From NCBI GenBank assembly GCA_963726975.1, contig CAVSEK010000004.1, positions 372,001-436,000 of the forward strand: a DNA stretch of 64,000 nucleotides, given 5' to 3'. The notes under the pieces are model-generated. The model was not told the DNA's origin. It ran no database searches and saw only the letters and a list, made by a program, of their open reading frames with translations. This document shows, piece by piece, positions 20,875 through 29,546 of the stretch. Source of the stretch: CAVSEK01 sp963726975 (GTDB taxonomy: Bacteria > Actinomycetota > Actinomycetes > Mycobacteriales > SCTD01). The position numbers and the translations under genes are program-made. Within the stretch, counting starts at the first letter, position 1; the number at the start of each line of letters is the position of its first letter.

Positions 20875-21239
20875 GGTCCGCTCCGTCCGTCCTGCCGGCG
20901 GCGTGCGCCGTCCCGCTGGGTCGAGGATAGAGGCGCTCCGGGCACCGGGAGGGCCCGCCCGCGGCAGCAGGGCCGTTCGGCGCAGCCGAAACTCTCACGT
21001 AGGGTGAGAAGGACTGCACGGGTGGTGCGGCGAAACAGCGTCACGTACGACGCCTTCCACCCACTCCAGGACAGAAGCGCCTGCACCGGAGCGGCCGATG
21101 AGCCGCAGCACGCGCGACCCCCTCACAGAGACGCGGACACCTCCATGCCCACGCCCCAGAAGGCTCCTGCCTGCACGCCTGCCCCCCTCCCGCCGACCCG
21201 CACCTCGAGGTCGCCGACCCCGCCCTGCCCTCCCCGCTC
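20875..21239. promoter_or_regulatory. Divergent intergenic region with paired CTCAC/GTGAG element
   Basis: This 365-bp gap separates the minus-strand sulfotransferase pair from a plus-strand glycoside hydrolase. It contains the inverted repeat TCTCACGTAGGGTGAGA (20993-21009) and, 30 bases on, GTCACGTACG (21040-21049), an exact 10-mer match to 33376-33385 upstream of another sulfotransferase. It is visibly less GC-rich than the genes. No convincing small gene was seen. Confidence 0.5.
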
Positions 21240-22535
21240 GTGCCCGGACGCCCCGGCGTCAGCCGCCGGGCCCTGCTGCGGGGCTCGTCCGCCGCAGGTC
21301 TGCTCGTCGGCGGCACCCTGCTCGGCGCCCGCCCCGCCGCCGCCGCGACGACCGCCCACCGGGCCGCTCGCGCGGACGACCTGGCCGACATGTTCGGCGT
21401 GGTCGCGGTCACGAGCACGACCCGCGGCGTCTACGGCCAGCGCGACCTCGTCCAGGCCCGCCTGGCCGAGCTGCGCGTGCGCTACGTGCGCAACCGGCTG
21501 TTCGCCGGCAACAACAAGCAGCTCGACTTCATCCGGCAGCTCAACCGCGCCGCCGGCGTGAAGATGGACCTGCTGCTCGGCGACCCGACCGGGAAGGGCG
21601 GCACGCCCGAGCAGCTGGTGTCGCTGGCCGCCGCCGAGCTGCAGGGCTGCATCGCCACCTTCGAGGGCGCCAACGAGTGGAACCTCAAGGGCGGGCGCGA
21701 CTGGGCCCCGCAGCTGCGCCAGCACCAGCGTCGCCTCTGGGCCGCGGTCCAGCAGGACCGGCGGGTCGCGGGCGTCCCGGTGCTCGGGCCCTCGCTCGGC
21801 ATGCGCAAGGACTACGACGTCCTGGGCAACCTCACCGACGCCCTCGACGCCGGCAGCATGCACCTGTACCAGGGCGGCTACGCACCCGGCAACCGCGTGT
21901 CCGAGCAGCTGCAGGAGATCAAGCGGGTCGTCGGCGCCAAGCCGGTGCACGTGACCGAGACCGGCTGGCACAACGCCTACCGCAGCTCGGCCACCCACCA
22001 CTACACGCCCGAGGACGTGGCGGCGACGTACGCACCCCGGGTCTACCTGGACTACTTCTCCCGCGGCGTGCCCCGGGTCTACCTCTTCCAGCTCTGCGAC
22101 GACCGGCCCGACTCGACGTTCACCGACCACGAGGCGCACTTCGGGCTGGTGCGCAGCGACTTCAGCCGCAAGCCGGTCTTCACGGCCATGGCCAACTTCA
22201 TGTCGCTCGTCGACGACCGGGGCCCCGCCTTCAGCACCGGCTCCCTGCAGTACGACCTGTCGGGTGCGCCCGCGGACCTGCGGTCGCAGCTCGTGCAGCG
22301 CCGCGACGGCCGCTTCCTGCTCTTCCTGTGGCGCGACGTGGCCATCTACGACCCGGTCCGGGGCACGCGGATCCGCGTCGGCTCGCAGGACGTGCAGGTG
22401 CGGCTCGGCCAGACCGCGGCGATGCGCGTGTTCCAGCCCACCAGCGGCGTCTCGGCCCAGTCGGTGCGCACGTCCAACGCCATCACGCTGCCCGTCGGCG
22501 CCGAGGTGCTGGCCCTGGAGCTGGCGCCCCGCTGA
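21240..22535 (+). CDS. Secreted clan-A-like glycoside hydrolase, paralogue A
   Basis: A 431-residue exported protein. The N-terminus SRRALLRGSSAAG is a Tat-type signal (twin arginine) followed by a hydrophobic stretch and an alanine-rich cleavage region. The mature part looks like a TIM-barrel hydrolase: Asn-Glu in FEGANEWN (Glu146, candidate acid/base) and the glutamate in VTETGWH (Glu240, candidate nucleophile), the usual clan GH-A layout, then a beta-rich C-terminal domain (from about 320, QLVQRRDGRFLLFLWRD). Two paralogues in this window (22552-24096, 29547-32411) share these landmarks at the same spacing. It probably cuts or remodels the polysaccharide made here. The exact GH family is not certain. 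Confidence 0.8.
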   Translation: MPGRPGVSRRALLRGSSAAGLLVGGTLLGARPAAAATTAHRAARADDLADMFGVVAVTSTTRGVYGQRDLVQARLAELRVRYVRNRLFAGNNKQLDFIRQLNRAAGVKMDLLLGDPTGKGGTPEQLVSLAAAELQGCIATFEGANEWNLKGGRDWAPQLRQHQRRLWAAVQQDRRVAGVPVLGPSLGMRKDYDVLGNLTDALDAGSMHLYQGGYAPGNRVSEQLQEIKRVVGAKPVHVTETGWHNAYRSSATHHYTPEDVAATYAPRVYLDYFSRGVPRVYLFQLCDDRPDSTFTDHEAHFGLVRSDFSRKPVFTAMANFMSLVDDRGPAFSTGSLQYDLSGAPADLRSQLVQRRDGRFLLFLWRDVAIYDPVRGTRIRVGSQDVQVRLGQTAAMRVFQPTSGVSAQSVRTSNAITLPVGAEVLALELAPR

Positions 22536-22536
22536 G

Positions 22537-22580
22537 GCGCGGCGCCGGCGGTCAGGCCGGCGGGCCCGCCGGCGCCGCGC
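22537..22580. terminator. Long hairpin between two convergent glycoside hydrolase genes
   Basis: A perfect 15-bp stem (GCGCGGCGCCGGCGG / CCGCCGGCGCCGCGC) with a 14-base loop begins two bases after the stop of paralogue A and runs into the last codons of paralogue B. It can act as a terminator in both directions. Confidence 0.65.
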
Positions 22581-24096
22581 GCCGGCGGGCCAGGAGGACG
22601 CCGCCGGCTGCGCCCGCCGCGACGAGCAGCACGCCGCCGCCCACGAGCAGCAGCAGCGGCGGACCGTCCCCGCCGGTCGTCCGGGGCGGGACCGCGGTGG
22701 CGGCGCCGACCGCTGTCGCCGTGGCGTCGAACCGCACCTCGGGGCTGCCCGCGGCCGTCTCGCCGAGGGTCAGGACGACGGCGTCGTCGCCGACCCGGCC
22801 CGTCACGGTCCGGCCGGCGCCGAGCTGCTGCACGGACCCGCCGGCGGCCTGCAGCGTCACCGCCCGTGCCTCGTCGCCGAGCGTCACCGTGACGTCGGCG
22901 CTGCCCGGCTGGTCCTTGCCGTCGGCGAAGACCGCGCCGCGCCGCCACAGGACGAGCTGGTAGGCGCCGTCGCGCCGCTGCAGCAGCACGTGGCGGACGT
23001 CCTCGCCCGCGACGCGCACGCGCAGGGGGCTCAGCGCCGGCGCCGCCGCGCCCGCGGGGGCGGGGTCCGCGACCGCGGCGAGCAGACCGCGGACCGCCTC
23101 GTACGCCGGGGTGCGGCTCAGGTCCGAGCGCAGCAGCCCGAAGTGCTGCTCCTGGTCGGCGTCGCCCGGGTCGGGCTTGCTGTCGACGAGCTGGTAGAGG
23201 TAGGTGCGGTCGACGCCGGCCGCGAAGTCCTCGAGCAGCGTGCGCGGCAGGTAGACGGCCTTGGCGCGCTCGGACACCGGCTTCTGCCGGTCGGTCTGGT
23301 TGAGCGCGGTGTGGTAGCCGGTCTCCGTGACGTAGAGCGGCTTGCCGGGAGCCACCGCCCGGGCCCGGGCCAGCTCGCCCTGCAGGCCCTCCTCGGGCGT
23401 GCCGCCGGCGGCGTAGTTGTGCAGGTTGGCGATGTCGACGAGGTCGGCGAAGCCCTTGAGGTCGGCCACGTGCTGGCGACGGCCGGTCGACGGCCCGACG
23501 ATCGGGACCCCGCGGTAGTCCGGGCTGGCGTCGACCGCGGCGCGCAGCTCGCCGTTGAACCGCAGCAGCTGCGCGACGTAGTCGCCGTCGCGGCTCTTCG
23601 TGTCCCACTCGTTCGGCGACTCGAGGCTCTCGACGACGTCGCGCACGCCGGCCGCCTGCAGCGCGGCCAGCGACGCGGACGCCGGCGGGAGCGGCGCGGT
23701 GCCCGGCAGGTCGGGGCTGCCCAGCACGAACTGCGCACGCAGGCCGGCCGCGGGCAGCTGCCGCAGGACCGCCAGCAGCTCGGGCGGCGGGTCGAGCGGG
23801 AAGCCGTCGCGGACGTGCCGGACGCCGAGGTCGCGCAGCGCCGCCACCAGCGCGTCGCCGTTGCGGTAGGCCCCTCCGGTGTAGCGGAAGTGCGTGGCCA
23901 CGCCGACGCTGTCGACGAAGGCGTCCGCCGCGCGAGGCGTCTCCGGGGCGACGGAGGCCCGGGCCCCGCCCGGCGCGCTCTGCGCCCGGGCAGCGGTGCC
24001 GAGCGCCCCGCTCGCCGTCGTCCCCGCGACGAGCAGCAGGGCACCGGTCGCGAGGACGCGGCGGCGGGCGGGTCGCCGTACGTGTTGGCAAGTCAC
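22552..24096 (-). CDS. Secreted, membrane-anchored clan-A-like glycoside hydrolase, paralogue B
   Basis: A 514-residue protein with an N-terminal signal (VLATGALLLVAGTTASGA) and a C-terminal hydrophobic helix followed by a basic tail (LLVGGGVLLVAAGAAGG, then LARRR), so it should be anchored with its barrel outside. ESPNEWD (Glu163) and VTETGYH (Glu258) match the candidate acid/base and nucleophile of paralogue A, 95 residues apart against 94 there. The C-terminal part repeats the HVLLQRRDGAYQLVLWRR beta-domain seen in the other two. The GTG start at 24096 is chosen as the last one before the signal. It is divergent from the polymerase gene, sharing an 81-bp promoter region. Confidence 0.8.
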   Translation of the reverse strand: MTCQHVRRPARRRVLATGALLLVAGTTASGALGTAARAQSAPGGARASVAPETPRAADAFVDSVGVATHFRYTGGAYRNGDALVAALRDLGVRHVRDGFPLDPPPELLAVLRQLPAAGLRAQFVLGSPDLPGTAPLPPASASLAALQAAGVRDVVESLESPNEWDTKSRDGDYVAQLLRFNGELRAAVDASPDYRGVPIVGPSTGRRQHVADLKGFADLVDIANLHNYAAGGTPEEGLQGELARARAVAPGKPLYVTETGYHTALNQTDRQKPVSERAKAVYLPRTLLEDFAAGVDRTYLYQLVDSKPDPGDADQEQHFGLLRSDLSRTPAYEAVRGLLAAVADPAPAGAAAPALSPLRVRVAGEDVRHVLLQRRDGAYQLVLWRRGAVFADGKDQPGSADVTVTLGDEARAVTLQAAGGSVQQLGAGRTVTGRVGDDAVVLTLGETAAGSPEVRFDATATAVGAATAVPPRTTGGDGPPLLLLVGGGVLLVAAGAAGGVLLARRRAAPAGPPA

Positions 24097-24141
24097 TGCG
24101 CGTGAACTCCTCGTCCGGCACACTGGGTCGGACCGGTCGTG

Positions 24142-24156
24142 GTCACCGTACGTCAG
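24142..24156. promoter_or_regulatory. Paired GTCAC element upstream of the polymerase gene
   Basis: GTCAC-CGTAC-GTCAG: two half-sites starting 10 bases apart, the second with one changed base, 22 bases before the ATG of the Wzy-like gene and 46 bases before paralogue B on the other strand. See the finding on the recurring GTCAC/GTGAC element. Confidence 0.4.
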
Positions 24157-24177
24157 CGACGGAGGAGGATCAGCCGC

Positions 24178-25683
24178 ATGACAGTGCTGGCCGAGCGGGC
24201 GGTCGTGGACGACCAGGACCGCGGAGGAGCCGCGGCCGCAGCGCCGGCGGTCGACCCGGACCGGGGCACGGCGGGCGTCGTGCTCGCGGCCCTGCTGGCG
24301 CTCGGCGCCTGCGCCGGCAGCGCCCTCGGGCTCACCCCCGTCGTGCTGCTGGCCTACCCGGCCGCCGCGCTGCTCGTCGCGCTCACGCTGCTGTTCCGGG
24401 GGCGGACGAGCTCCTACCTCGTCCTCGTCGTCGTGCTGTGGCTGGTCTCGCACGAGGTGCGGCGGGTCGTCGACTGGCAGTCCGTCTACCACCCCTTCAG
24501 CCCGATCACGACGGCCGGGCCGCTGGTGAGCCTGGCCGGCCTGCCCTTCGCGCTCGCGGCGCGCCGCGCGGTGCAGCGCGACGTGCGCACCCTCATGACC
24601 GTCGCGCTCGTCGTCCTGGGCTACGGCCTGGCTGTCGGCGTCGTGCGCAACGGCGCGGTCCCGGCGGTGGCCGACCTGCTCACCCTCGCCGGTCCGGTCG
24701 CGACCGGGCTGTGGGTGCTCGCGGTGCCGCAGGACGACGCCCGCCTGCGCTCGGTGCTGCGCTCGACGGCGCTCTGGGCGCTCGCGCTGCTCGGCACCTA
24801 CACGGTCGTGCAGTTCCTCGTGCTGCCGGCGTGGGACCAGGCGTGGCTCGTGGAGTCCGGCGTCGGCTCGCTCGGCCGCCCCTTCCCGGGCGAGTTCCGC
24901 GCGTTCGGCACCCTGAGCACCACCGGTCCCCTCGGCCAGACCCTCGCCGTGCTGCTGCTGCTGGCCGTCGCCGAGCGCCGCTCGCGGCTGCAGGTGCCCG
25001 CGATGGTCGTCGGGCTCGTCGGCCTCGGCGTCACCCTCGTCCGGGCCGGCTGGATCGGCACGGTGCTGGGCATCGCGGTGATGCTGTACCTGGGGCGGGC
25101 GCGCGCCGGCCGGCTCGTGGCGATCGTCGCGGTGCTGCTCGTGGGGCTGGTGCTCGTCGGCGGGCCGATCTACACGGCGATCAGCACCCGGGCCGCCGAG
25201 ACGGCCACCGAGGGCACCCAGGACCAGAGCCTGCAGGCCCGGCTGGCGTTCCAGGCGCAGGTGGCGCCGCAGACCCTCAGCGACCCGGTGGGCGACGGCA
25301 TGGGCTCCACCGGACTCGCGACCGACCTGTCGGTGGACCAGCAGTCCTCGTCGTCGGACTTCCGCACCTTCGACTCCGGCCTGTTCGAGACGCTGACCCG
25401 CTACGGCGTGCTCGCCGGCGGGGCACTGCTGGTGAGCCTGTCCACCGCCGTCGTCTGCATCGTGCGGCGGGCCCGCCACGGCACCGTCTTCGACGCCGCC
25501 TGCGCCGCCGCGATCGTCGCGCTCAGCGTCAACCTCGTCTTCACCGACACGGCGCGAGCCGTCTACGGCGTGCTGCTCTGGACCCTGATCGGGCTGCAGG
25601 GACGGCCCTGGACCTGGCCCCGCGGCGAGGAGCCGGCCCTGCCGGCCACCGCCGGCACCACTGGCACCGCTGGCACCGGCTGA
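24178..25683 (+). CDS. O-antigen ligase/polymerase-like membrane protein (Wzy type)
   Basis: A 501-residue protein with about 11-12 membrane helices and one large extracytoplasmic loop late in the chain. The loop region contains GRPFPGEFRAFGTLSTTGPLG and, near the C-terminus, GDGMGSTG and FDSGLFETLTRYGVLAGG, the pattern of the Wzy_C / O-antigen ligase family (arginine plus a GxG and a DNxx/DSG line before the last helices). It should join repeat units of an exopolysaccharide outside the membrane. The ATG is preceded by a strong GGAGGAGG site. The C-terminus ends in a threonine/alanine/glycine repeat. It is 7 bp upstream of the glycosyltransferase gene. Confidence 0.85.
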   Translation: MTVLAERAVVDDQDRGGAAAAAPAVDPDRGTAGVVLAALLALGACAGSALGLTPVVLLAYPAAALLVALTLLFRGRTSSYLVLVVVLWLVSHEVRRVVDWQSVYHPFSPITTAGPLVSLAGLPFALAARRAVQRDVRTLMTVALVVLGYGLAVGVVRNGAVPAVADLLTLAGPVATGLWVLAVPQDDARLRSVLRSTALWALALLGTYTVVQFLVLPAWDQAWLVESGVGSLGRPFPGEFRAFGTLSTTGPLGQTLAVLLLLAVAERRSRLQVPAMVVGLVGLGVTLVRAGWIGTVLGIAVMLYLGRARAGRLVAIVAVLLVGLVLVGGPIYTAISTRAAETATEGTQDQSLQARLAFQAQVAPQTLSDPVGDGMGSTGLATDLSVDQQSSSSDFRTFDSGLFETLTRYGVLAGGALLVSLSTAVVCIVRRARHGTVFDAACAAAIVALSVNLVFTDTARAVYGVLLWTLIGLQGRPWTWPRGEEPALPATAGTTGTAGTG

Positions 25684-25690
25684 CGCGCCC

Positions 25691-26845
25691 GTGCCCGCCC
25701 GACGACCCCTGCGGGTCGTCTTCATCGACCACTGCGCCCAGGCTCTCCGGCGGCGAGGTCGCGCTCGTCCGGCTCGTCGAGGCGCTCGGCGCGCGACGTC
25801 GACGCGCACGTGGTGCTCGGCGAGGACGGCCCGATCGTCGCGCAGCTGCGTCGCCGCCGGCGCGCGGGTCGAGGTGCTGGCGATGGACGCGGGGCTGCGC
25901 GACGACGCAGAAGGACACGGTGCGCCCGGCCGGCCTGCGAGCGGCTGCGGCCTCGAGCTGGCGTCGTACGTCCGTGCGGCTGACCCGGCTGCTGCGCGAG
26001 CTGCAGCCCGACCTCGTGCACACCAACTCGCTGAAGGCAGCGTGTACGGCGGGCTCGCCGGGCGCGCTGGCGCGGCGCCCGGTGCGTGTGGCACGTGCGC
26101 GACCGGATCGCGCCGGACTACCTGCCCGCGCCCGCCGTGCGCCCTCGTCCGCGGCCTGTCGATGGTCCTGCCGAGCGCCGTCGTCGCCAACTCGCGCGCC
26201 ACGGCGGCGACGCTGCCCGCGCCGCAGCGCCGTGCTCTACGACCGTCGTGCCGACCACGGCCGGAGCCGCGTGCGCCGCGCCCCGGGGCGACGACCGCGC
26301 GCACGTCGTCGGCATGCTCGGTCGGCTCTCGCCCTGGAAGGGCCAGCACGTGTTCCTCGCCGCCTTCGCCGAGGCGCACCGGGCGGACGGGGCCCGGGCC
26401 CGGCTCATCGGCTCGCGCGATGTTCGGCGAGGAGGCGTACGAGGAGCGGCTGCACGCGCTCGCCGGTGAGCTCGGGGTCGCCGACCGGGTGGAGTTCCGC
26501 GGCTTCCGCGACGACGTCCGCGCCGAGCTGGCCGAGCTGGACGTCCTGGTCCACGCCAGCACCACGCCCGAGCCCTTCGGGCAGGTCGTGCTGGAGGGGA
26601 TGGCCGCGGGCCTGCCGGTCGTCGCGGCCGCGGCCGGGGGCCGCGCCGAGATCGTCACCGACGGGGTCGACGGCCTGCTCGTCGCGCCGGGCGACGCCGC
26701 CGCGCTCGCCGCCGCGCTCACACGGCTCGCCGCGGACCCGCAGCTGCGCGAGCGGCTCGGTGCGGCGGGCCGGCGGACCAGCCTGCGCTACGCGCCGCCG
26801 GTGGTCGCCGCGGGCGTGCGGGAGGTCTACGCCCGGCTCGTCTGA
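25691..26845 (+). CDS. GT4-family glycosyltransferase (heavily frameshifted in its first two thirds)
   Basis: Reconstructed length is about 384 residues of a GT-B glycosyltransferase. In order: LRVVFIDHCAQ then LSGGEVALVRLVEAL (N-terminal glycine loop), DAHVVLGEDGPIVAQL, QPDLVHTNSLKA, VRDRIAPDYLPAP, VVGMLGRLSPWKGQ (donor-domain loop), DRVEFRGFRDDV and HASTTPEPFGQVVLEG, the E-x7-E nucleotide-sugar motif. About nine or ten single-base shifts fall between 25740 and 26430, whereas 26430-26845 is clean. All segments are conserved, so I read this as base errors in a poor stretch. It is the only recognisable glycosyltransferase in the polysaccharide region, and its donor sugar is unknown. Confidence 0.85.
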   Translation: MPARRPLRVVFIDHCAQALRRRGRARPARRGARRATSTRTWCSARTARSSRSCVAAGARVEVLAMDAGLRDDAEGHGAPGRPASGCGLELASYVRAADPAAARAAARPRAHQLAEGSVYGGLAGRAGAAPGACGTCATGSRRTTCPRPPCALVRGLSMVLPSAVVANSRATAATLPAPQRRALRPSCRPRPEPRAPRPGATTARTSSACSVGSRPGRASTCSSPPSPRRTGRTGPGPGSSARAMFGEEAYEERLHALAGELGVADRVEFRGFRDDVRAELAELDVLVHASTTPEPFGQVVLEGMAAGLPVVAAAAGGRAEIVTDGVDGLLVAPGDAAALAAALTRLAADPQLRERLGAAGRRTSLRYAPPVVAAGVREVYARLV

Positions 26846-26858
26846 GCCGGGCGCCGGG

Positions 26859-27857
26859 TCAGCGGCCCCGGGACCCGTCGAGCCACGGCGGCAGCGCCAG
26901 CCCGAGAGGGGCGAGCTGCTCGGCCACCCGGGCGTTGTGCGGCGCGAAGAAGCGGTCCAGACGGGCCCGCGCGGCGGCGCTCGGCCGGGAGCTGTCCTGC
27001 GCGCGGTTCACGAGGAAGTAGACCCGCCGCAACGCGCGCTTGACCCCCTGGTGGCGCTCGAAGAACAGGACGTGCTTGCGGTTCCACGCGAGCGCCCGCT
27101 TCTGCAGGCCCTTGCGCTTGAACTGCTGGGTCTTGTTCTCCACGCGGTACTCGATCCCCGCGGCCGGCCCGGGGTCGATCCCGAGCCAGCGGCACAGGTC
27201 GGCCACCGTGCCCGCCGGGTCGCGCGCGAGGTCGTCGAAGAACAGCACGCGCAGGCGGTCGCCGAAGACGTCGATCCAGTCCCCCAGCCACGTGTCGTAG
27301 CAGCCGGTGCCGAGCCCGGAGTGGTCGTGGTGCTCGCGCTCGAGGTCGACGCCCTCGCGGTGGCGCTGCTCGCAGACGTCGAGGTAGTCGTCGAAGTCGC
27401 TGTCCTGCGGCAGCCGCGCCCGGCTGCGCATGAAGTTGTAGAACGACCAGCACCGGGCGCCGGGCTCGCGCAGCAGGACGACCACGCGGGGCTGGTCGAG
27501 CGCGTCCTCGATCGCCTGCGCGACGGCGCGGCCGCCGTAGAAGTAGCCCGGCGAGGCCTCCACGGCGTACGCCTGGCCGGTCTCGTGCCGGAAGTGCGCG
27601 GCGTACTCCTCCAGCGGCGCCACCGGCTCGCCGTAGCGCAGCGGCAGGAAGTGGCGCAGCTCCTTCTCGTCGGCCGGGCAGACGTCGGGGTGCTGGCTCA
27701 GGTAGCGGTACAGCGAGGTCGTGCCGGCCTTCGTCACGCCGGCGATGACCAGCTCGGGCAGACGGCCGGCGCGGAGCGCAGGGTCCTGCGTCGGGGTGTC
27801 GTCGACGGGCAGCGTCACGGGCGTCCTCTCGGGGGCGGGCGCGGGGTCAGCCGGCAC
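26859..27857 (-). CDS. Sulfotransferase (PAPS-dependent), 4 of 5
   Basis: A 332-residue cytoplasmic sulfotransferase. The PAPS loop LVIAGVTKAGTTSLYRYL is at about residues 36-53 and the 3'-phosphate element VVVLLREPGARCWSFYNF near 125. HPDVCPADEKELRHF is the conserved strand following the loop. GTG 27857 overlaps the stop of the flippase by 11 bases; a later GTG (VTLPVDD) is an alternative. Coupling to the flippase gene argues that sulfation happens on lipid-linked repeat units before or during export. The C-terminal 90 residues are strongly basic. Confidence 0.92.
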   Translation of the reverse strand: MPADPAPAPERTPVTLPVDDTPTQDPALRAGRLPELVIAGVTKAGTTSLYRYLSQHPDVCPADEKELRHFLPLRYGEPVAPLEEYAAHFRHETGQAYAVEASPGYFYGGRAVAQAIEDALDQPRVVVLLREPGARCWSFYNFMRSRARLPQDSDFDDYLDVCEQRHREGVDLEREHHDHSGLGTGCYDTWLGDWIDVFGDRLRVLFFDDLARDPAGTVADLCRWLGIDPGPAAGIEYRVENKTQQFKRKGLQKRALAWNRKHVLFFERHQGVKRALRRVYFLVNRAQDSSRPSAAARARLDRFFAPHNARVAEQLAPLGLALPPWLDGSRGR

Positions 27858-29364
27858 GGCGACCGGCGCTGACAGGGGTCGGGCCGGGCGTCCCGGGGCC
27901 GCCCTTCCGCCCCTTGCGCCCGCGCACGGCGCGCAGGCGCCGGGTCAGCCACACGAGGTCGGACGGGCGGGGCAGCAGGATCTCGCGCAGCGGCAGCCCG
28001 CTCACCCGGCGGAACATGACCAGCGCGATGGTGCAGTTGAGGGTGTAGGCGGTGAGGCTGGTCCAGGCCGCACCGATCGCACCGACCCGCGGCGCGAGCA
28101 CGACCAGGCCGACGACGGTGATGACGGCCGCGGTGACCTGTCCGGCGGACCGTCGACCGGGCTTGCCGCTCGCCAGCAGACCGGCCGCGAGCAGCTGCTC
28201 GACGCAGAACGGCACCGACCCCAGGAGCAGGACCTGGGCCATCGGCACCGCCGGCAGGAACGGGGTGCCGAACAGGGTGCGGACGACGACGGGAGCCAGC
28301 AGGACCCCGACGAGGACGCTGCCCAGCACGAGGGCGAACGCCGTACGCACGAAGCGGGCCACCAGCCGCAGGTCGCCCCGGTGGGCCGACTCGGCGAACA
28401 GCACGTTGCGCAGCTGGTTCATCATCGTGGACGGGAGCTCGGCGAAGTGCACGGCCACGGCGTAGTAGCCGAGCTGGACGGGAGCGACCAGGGCGACGAG
28501 CACCAGCTGGTCCAGCCGCCAGTTGACGAGGTTGCCGAAGACCCCGCCCCAGCCGCGGAGCCCGTAGCCGGCGAGCGTGCGGGTGAGCTCGCGCGGCGGG
28601 GCGGCCTCGAGGCGGTCCTGCGGCGGCGCGCTGCGCAGGACCACGCTGAGCAGGTAGAGCCCGCCGAGCAGGGTCGCGAGGACCTGGGCGACGACGGCCG
28701 TGCGCAGGTCGAGCATCCCGAAGCCGGCGAGCAGTGCGAAGAAGCCCAGCCGCAGCAGGCTGGACAGGACCCGCTCGGTGCTGGCGTTGCGGAACCGCCG
28801 CATCCCGTTGACCGCGTAGCGGAGCACGACGACGACCATGATGAGCGGCAGGACGAGCGCCACCGAGTGCAGCAGCGGCAGCACCGAGCGCGTCTGGCTG
28901 TTGAGCAGGTGCGGCGCCACCAGGTAGAGCAGCCCCGCGGCGACCGCGCCGTAGACCAGGCTCAGCCGGGACACGGCGGCCAGCACGGTGGTCGCCCTCA
29001 GCCGGAGCCGGGCGATGCCGTAGGTCGTGGCCTCGGGCAGGCCCATGTTGGCGACGAAGGACAGCACGAACACCGGCGCCATGACCGCGAGCACCCGGCC
29101 GCGGTCCTCGGGCCCGAGCGCGCGGGCCAGGATCGGCCCGGCGAGCAGGCTGGTGAGCGGCAGGCTCAGCGCCGACAGCGCGGTGTAGACCGCCACGCCG
29201 CCCATCCCCCGGCCCGAGCGGCCGCTCCCCGTCCCGGGCGCGGGCCGCTCGACCCCGTCGGTCGGCCCGGTGGACGCCGGCTCCAGGCCGTCGTCCGCCC
29301 CGGCGTGGACGTCGCGCAGCTGCGTCTCGCGGGAGGGGCCGGTCCGGGAGCGGTCGTGCGGCAC
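27847..29364 (-). CDS. Polysaccharide flippase / MATE-like exporter (Wzx type)
   Basis: A 505-residue membrane protein of the MVF/polysaccharide-synthase (RfbX/Wzx) group with about 14 helices starting near residue 55 (VYTALSALSLPLTSLLAGPILARALGPE... region). The line ILARALGPEDRGRVLAVMA is the family's N-terminal repeat, and GYGLRGWGGVFGNLVNWRLDQ begins the second half. It is expected to move undecaprenyl-linked repeat units across the membrane. A polar 50-residue N-terminal extension precedes the first helix. The GTG start at 29364 has GAGGAA seven bases upstream. The C-terminus ends in a basic glycine-rich tail. It lies directly upstream of sulfotransferase 4. Confidence 0.88.
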   Translation of the reverse strand: MPHDRSRTGPSRETQLRDVHAGADDGLEPASTGPTDGVERPAPGTGSGRSGRGMGGVAVYTALSALSLPLTSLLAGPILARALGPEDRGRVLAVMAPVFVLSFVANMGLPEATTYGIARLRLRATTVLAAVSRLSLVYGAVAAGLLYLVAPHLLNSQTRSVLPLLHSVALVLPLIMVVVVLRYAVNGMRRFRNASTERVLSSLLRLGFFALLAGFGMLDLRTAVVAQVLATLLGGLYLLSVVLRSAPPQDRLEAAPPRELTRTLAGYGLRGWGGVFGNLVNWRLDQLVLVALVAPVQLGYYAVAVHFAELPSTMMNQLRNVLFAESAHRGDLRLVARFVRTAFALVLGSVLVGVLLAPVVVRTLFGTPFLPAVPMAQVLLLGSVPFCVEQLLAAGLLASGKPGRRSAGQVTAAVITVVGLVVLAPRVGAIGAAWTSLTAYTLNCTIALVMFRRVSGLPLREILLPRPSDLVWLTRRLRAVRGRKGRKGGPGTPGPTPVSAGRRAG

Positions 29365-29390
29365 GCGGTTCCTCGCAGGGGCAGCAGCAG

Positions 29391-29423
29391 GGACGGGGCA
29401 GGGACGGGGCAGGGACGGGGCAG
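29391..29423. repeat. Three tandem copies of an 11-bp unit
   Basis: GGACGGGGCAG occurs three times head to tail, with a fourth partial copy (GACGGGC), in the leader region of the flippase gene. A unit of one helical turn upstream of a gene could affect promoter geometry, or could be slippage without function. Confidence 0.85.
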
Positions 29424-29493
29424 GACGGGCGCGGGACGGCGGTCGGCAGGACGGCGCCGGCCCCGCGCGGTGCGCGGGACCGGCGCCCAGTCT

Positions 29494-29509
29494 GTCACCC
29501 GGCCGTGAC
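29494..29509. promoter_or_regulatory. GTCAC-N6-GTGAC inverted element upstream of the flippase
   Basis: GTCAC (29494-29498) and GTGAC (29505-29509) face each other across 6 bases in the 182-bp gap before the flippase start. Spacing is one base longer than in the other copies of this element. Confidence 0.35.
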
Positions 29510-29546
29510 CGGGGAGGTCGCTCGGAGGCAGATCCGCCACCCGGCG

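Noticed and set aside
25691..26845. Glycosyltransferase as a phase-variable or decayed gene
   Set aside because: The shifts are many, are not at homopolymers or tandem repeats, and are packed in 700 bases, with conserved motifs on both sides of each. This fits base errors better than phase variation or drift.
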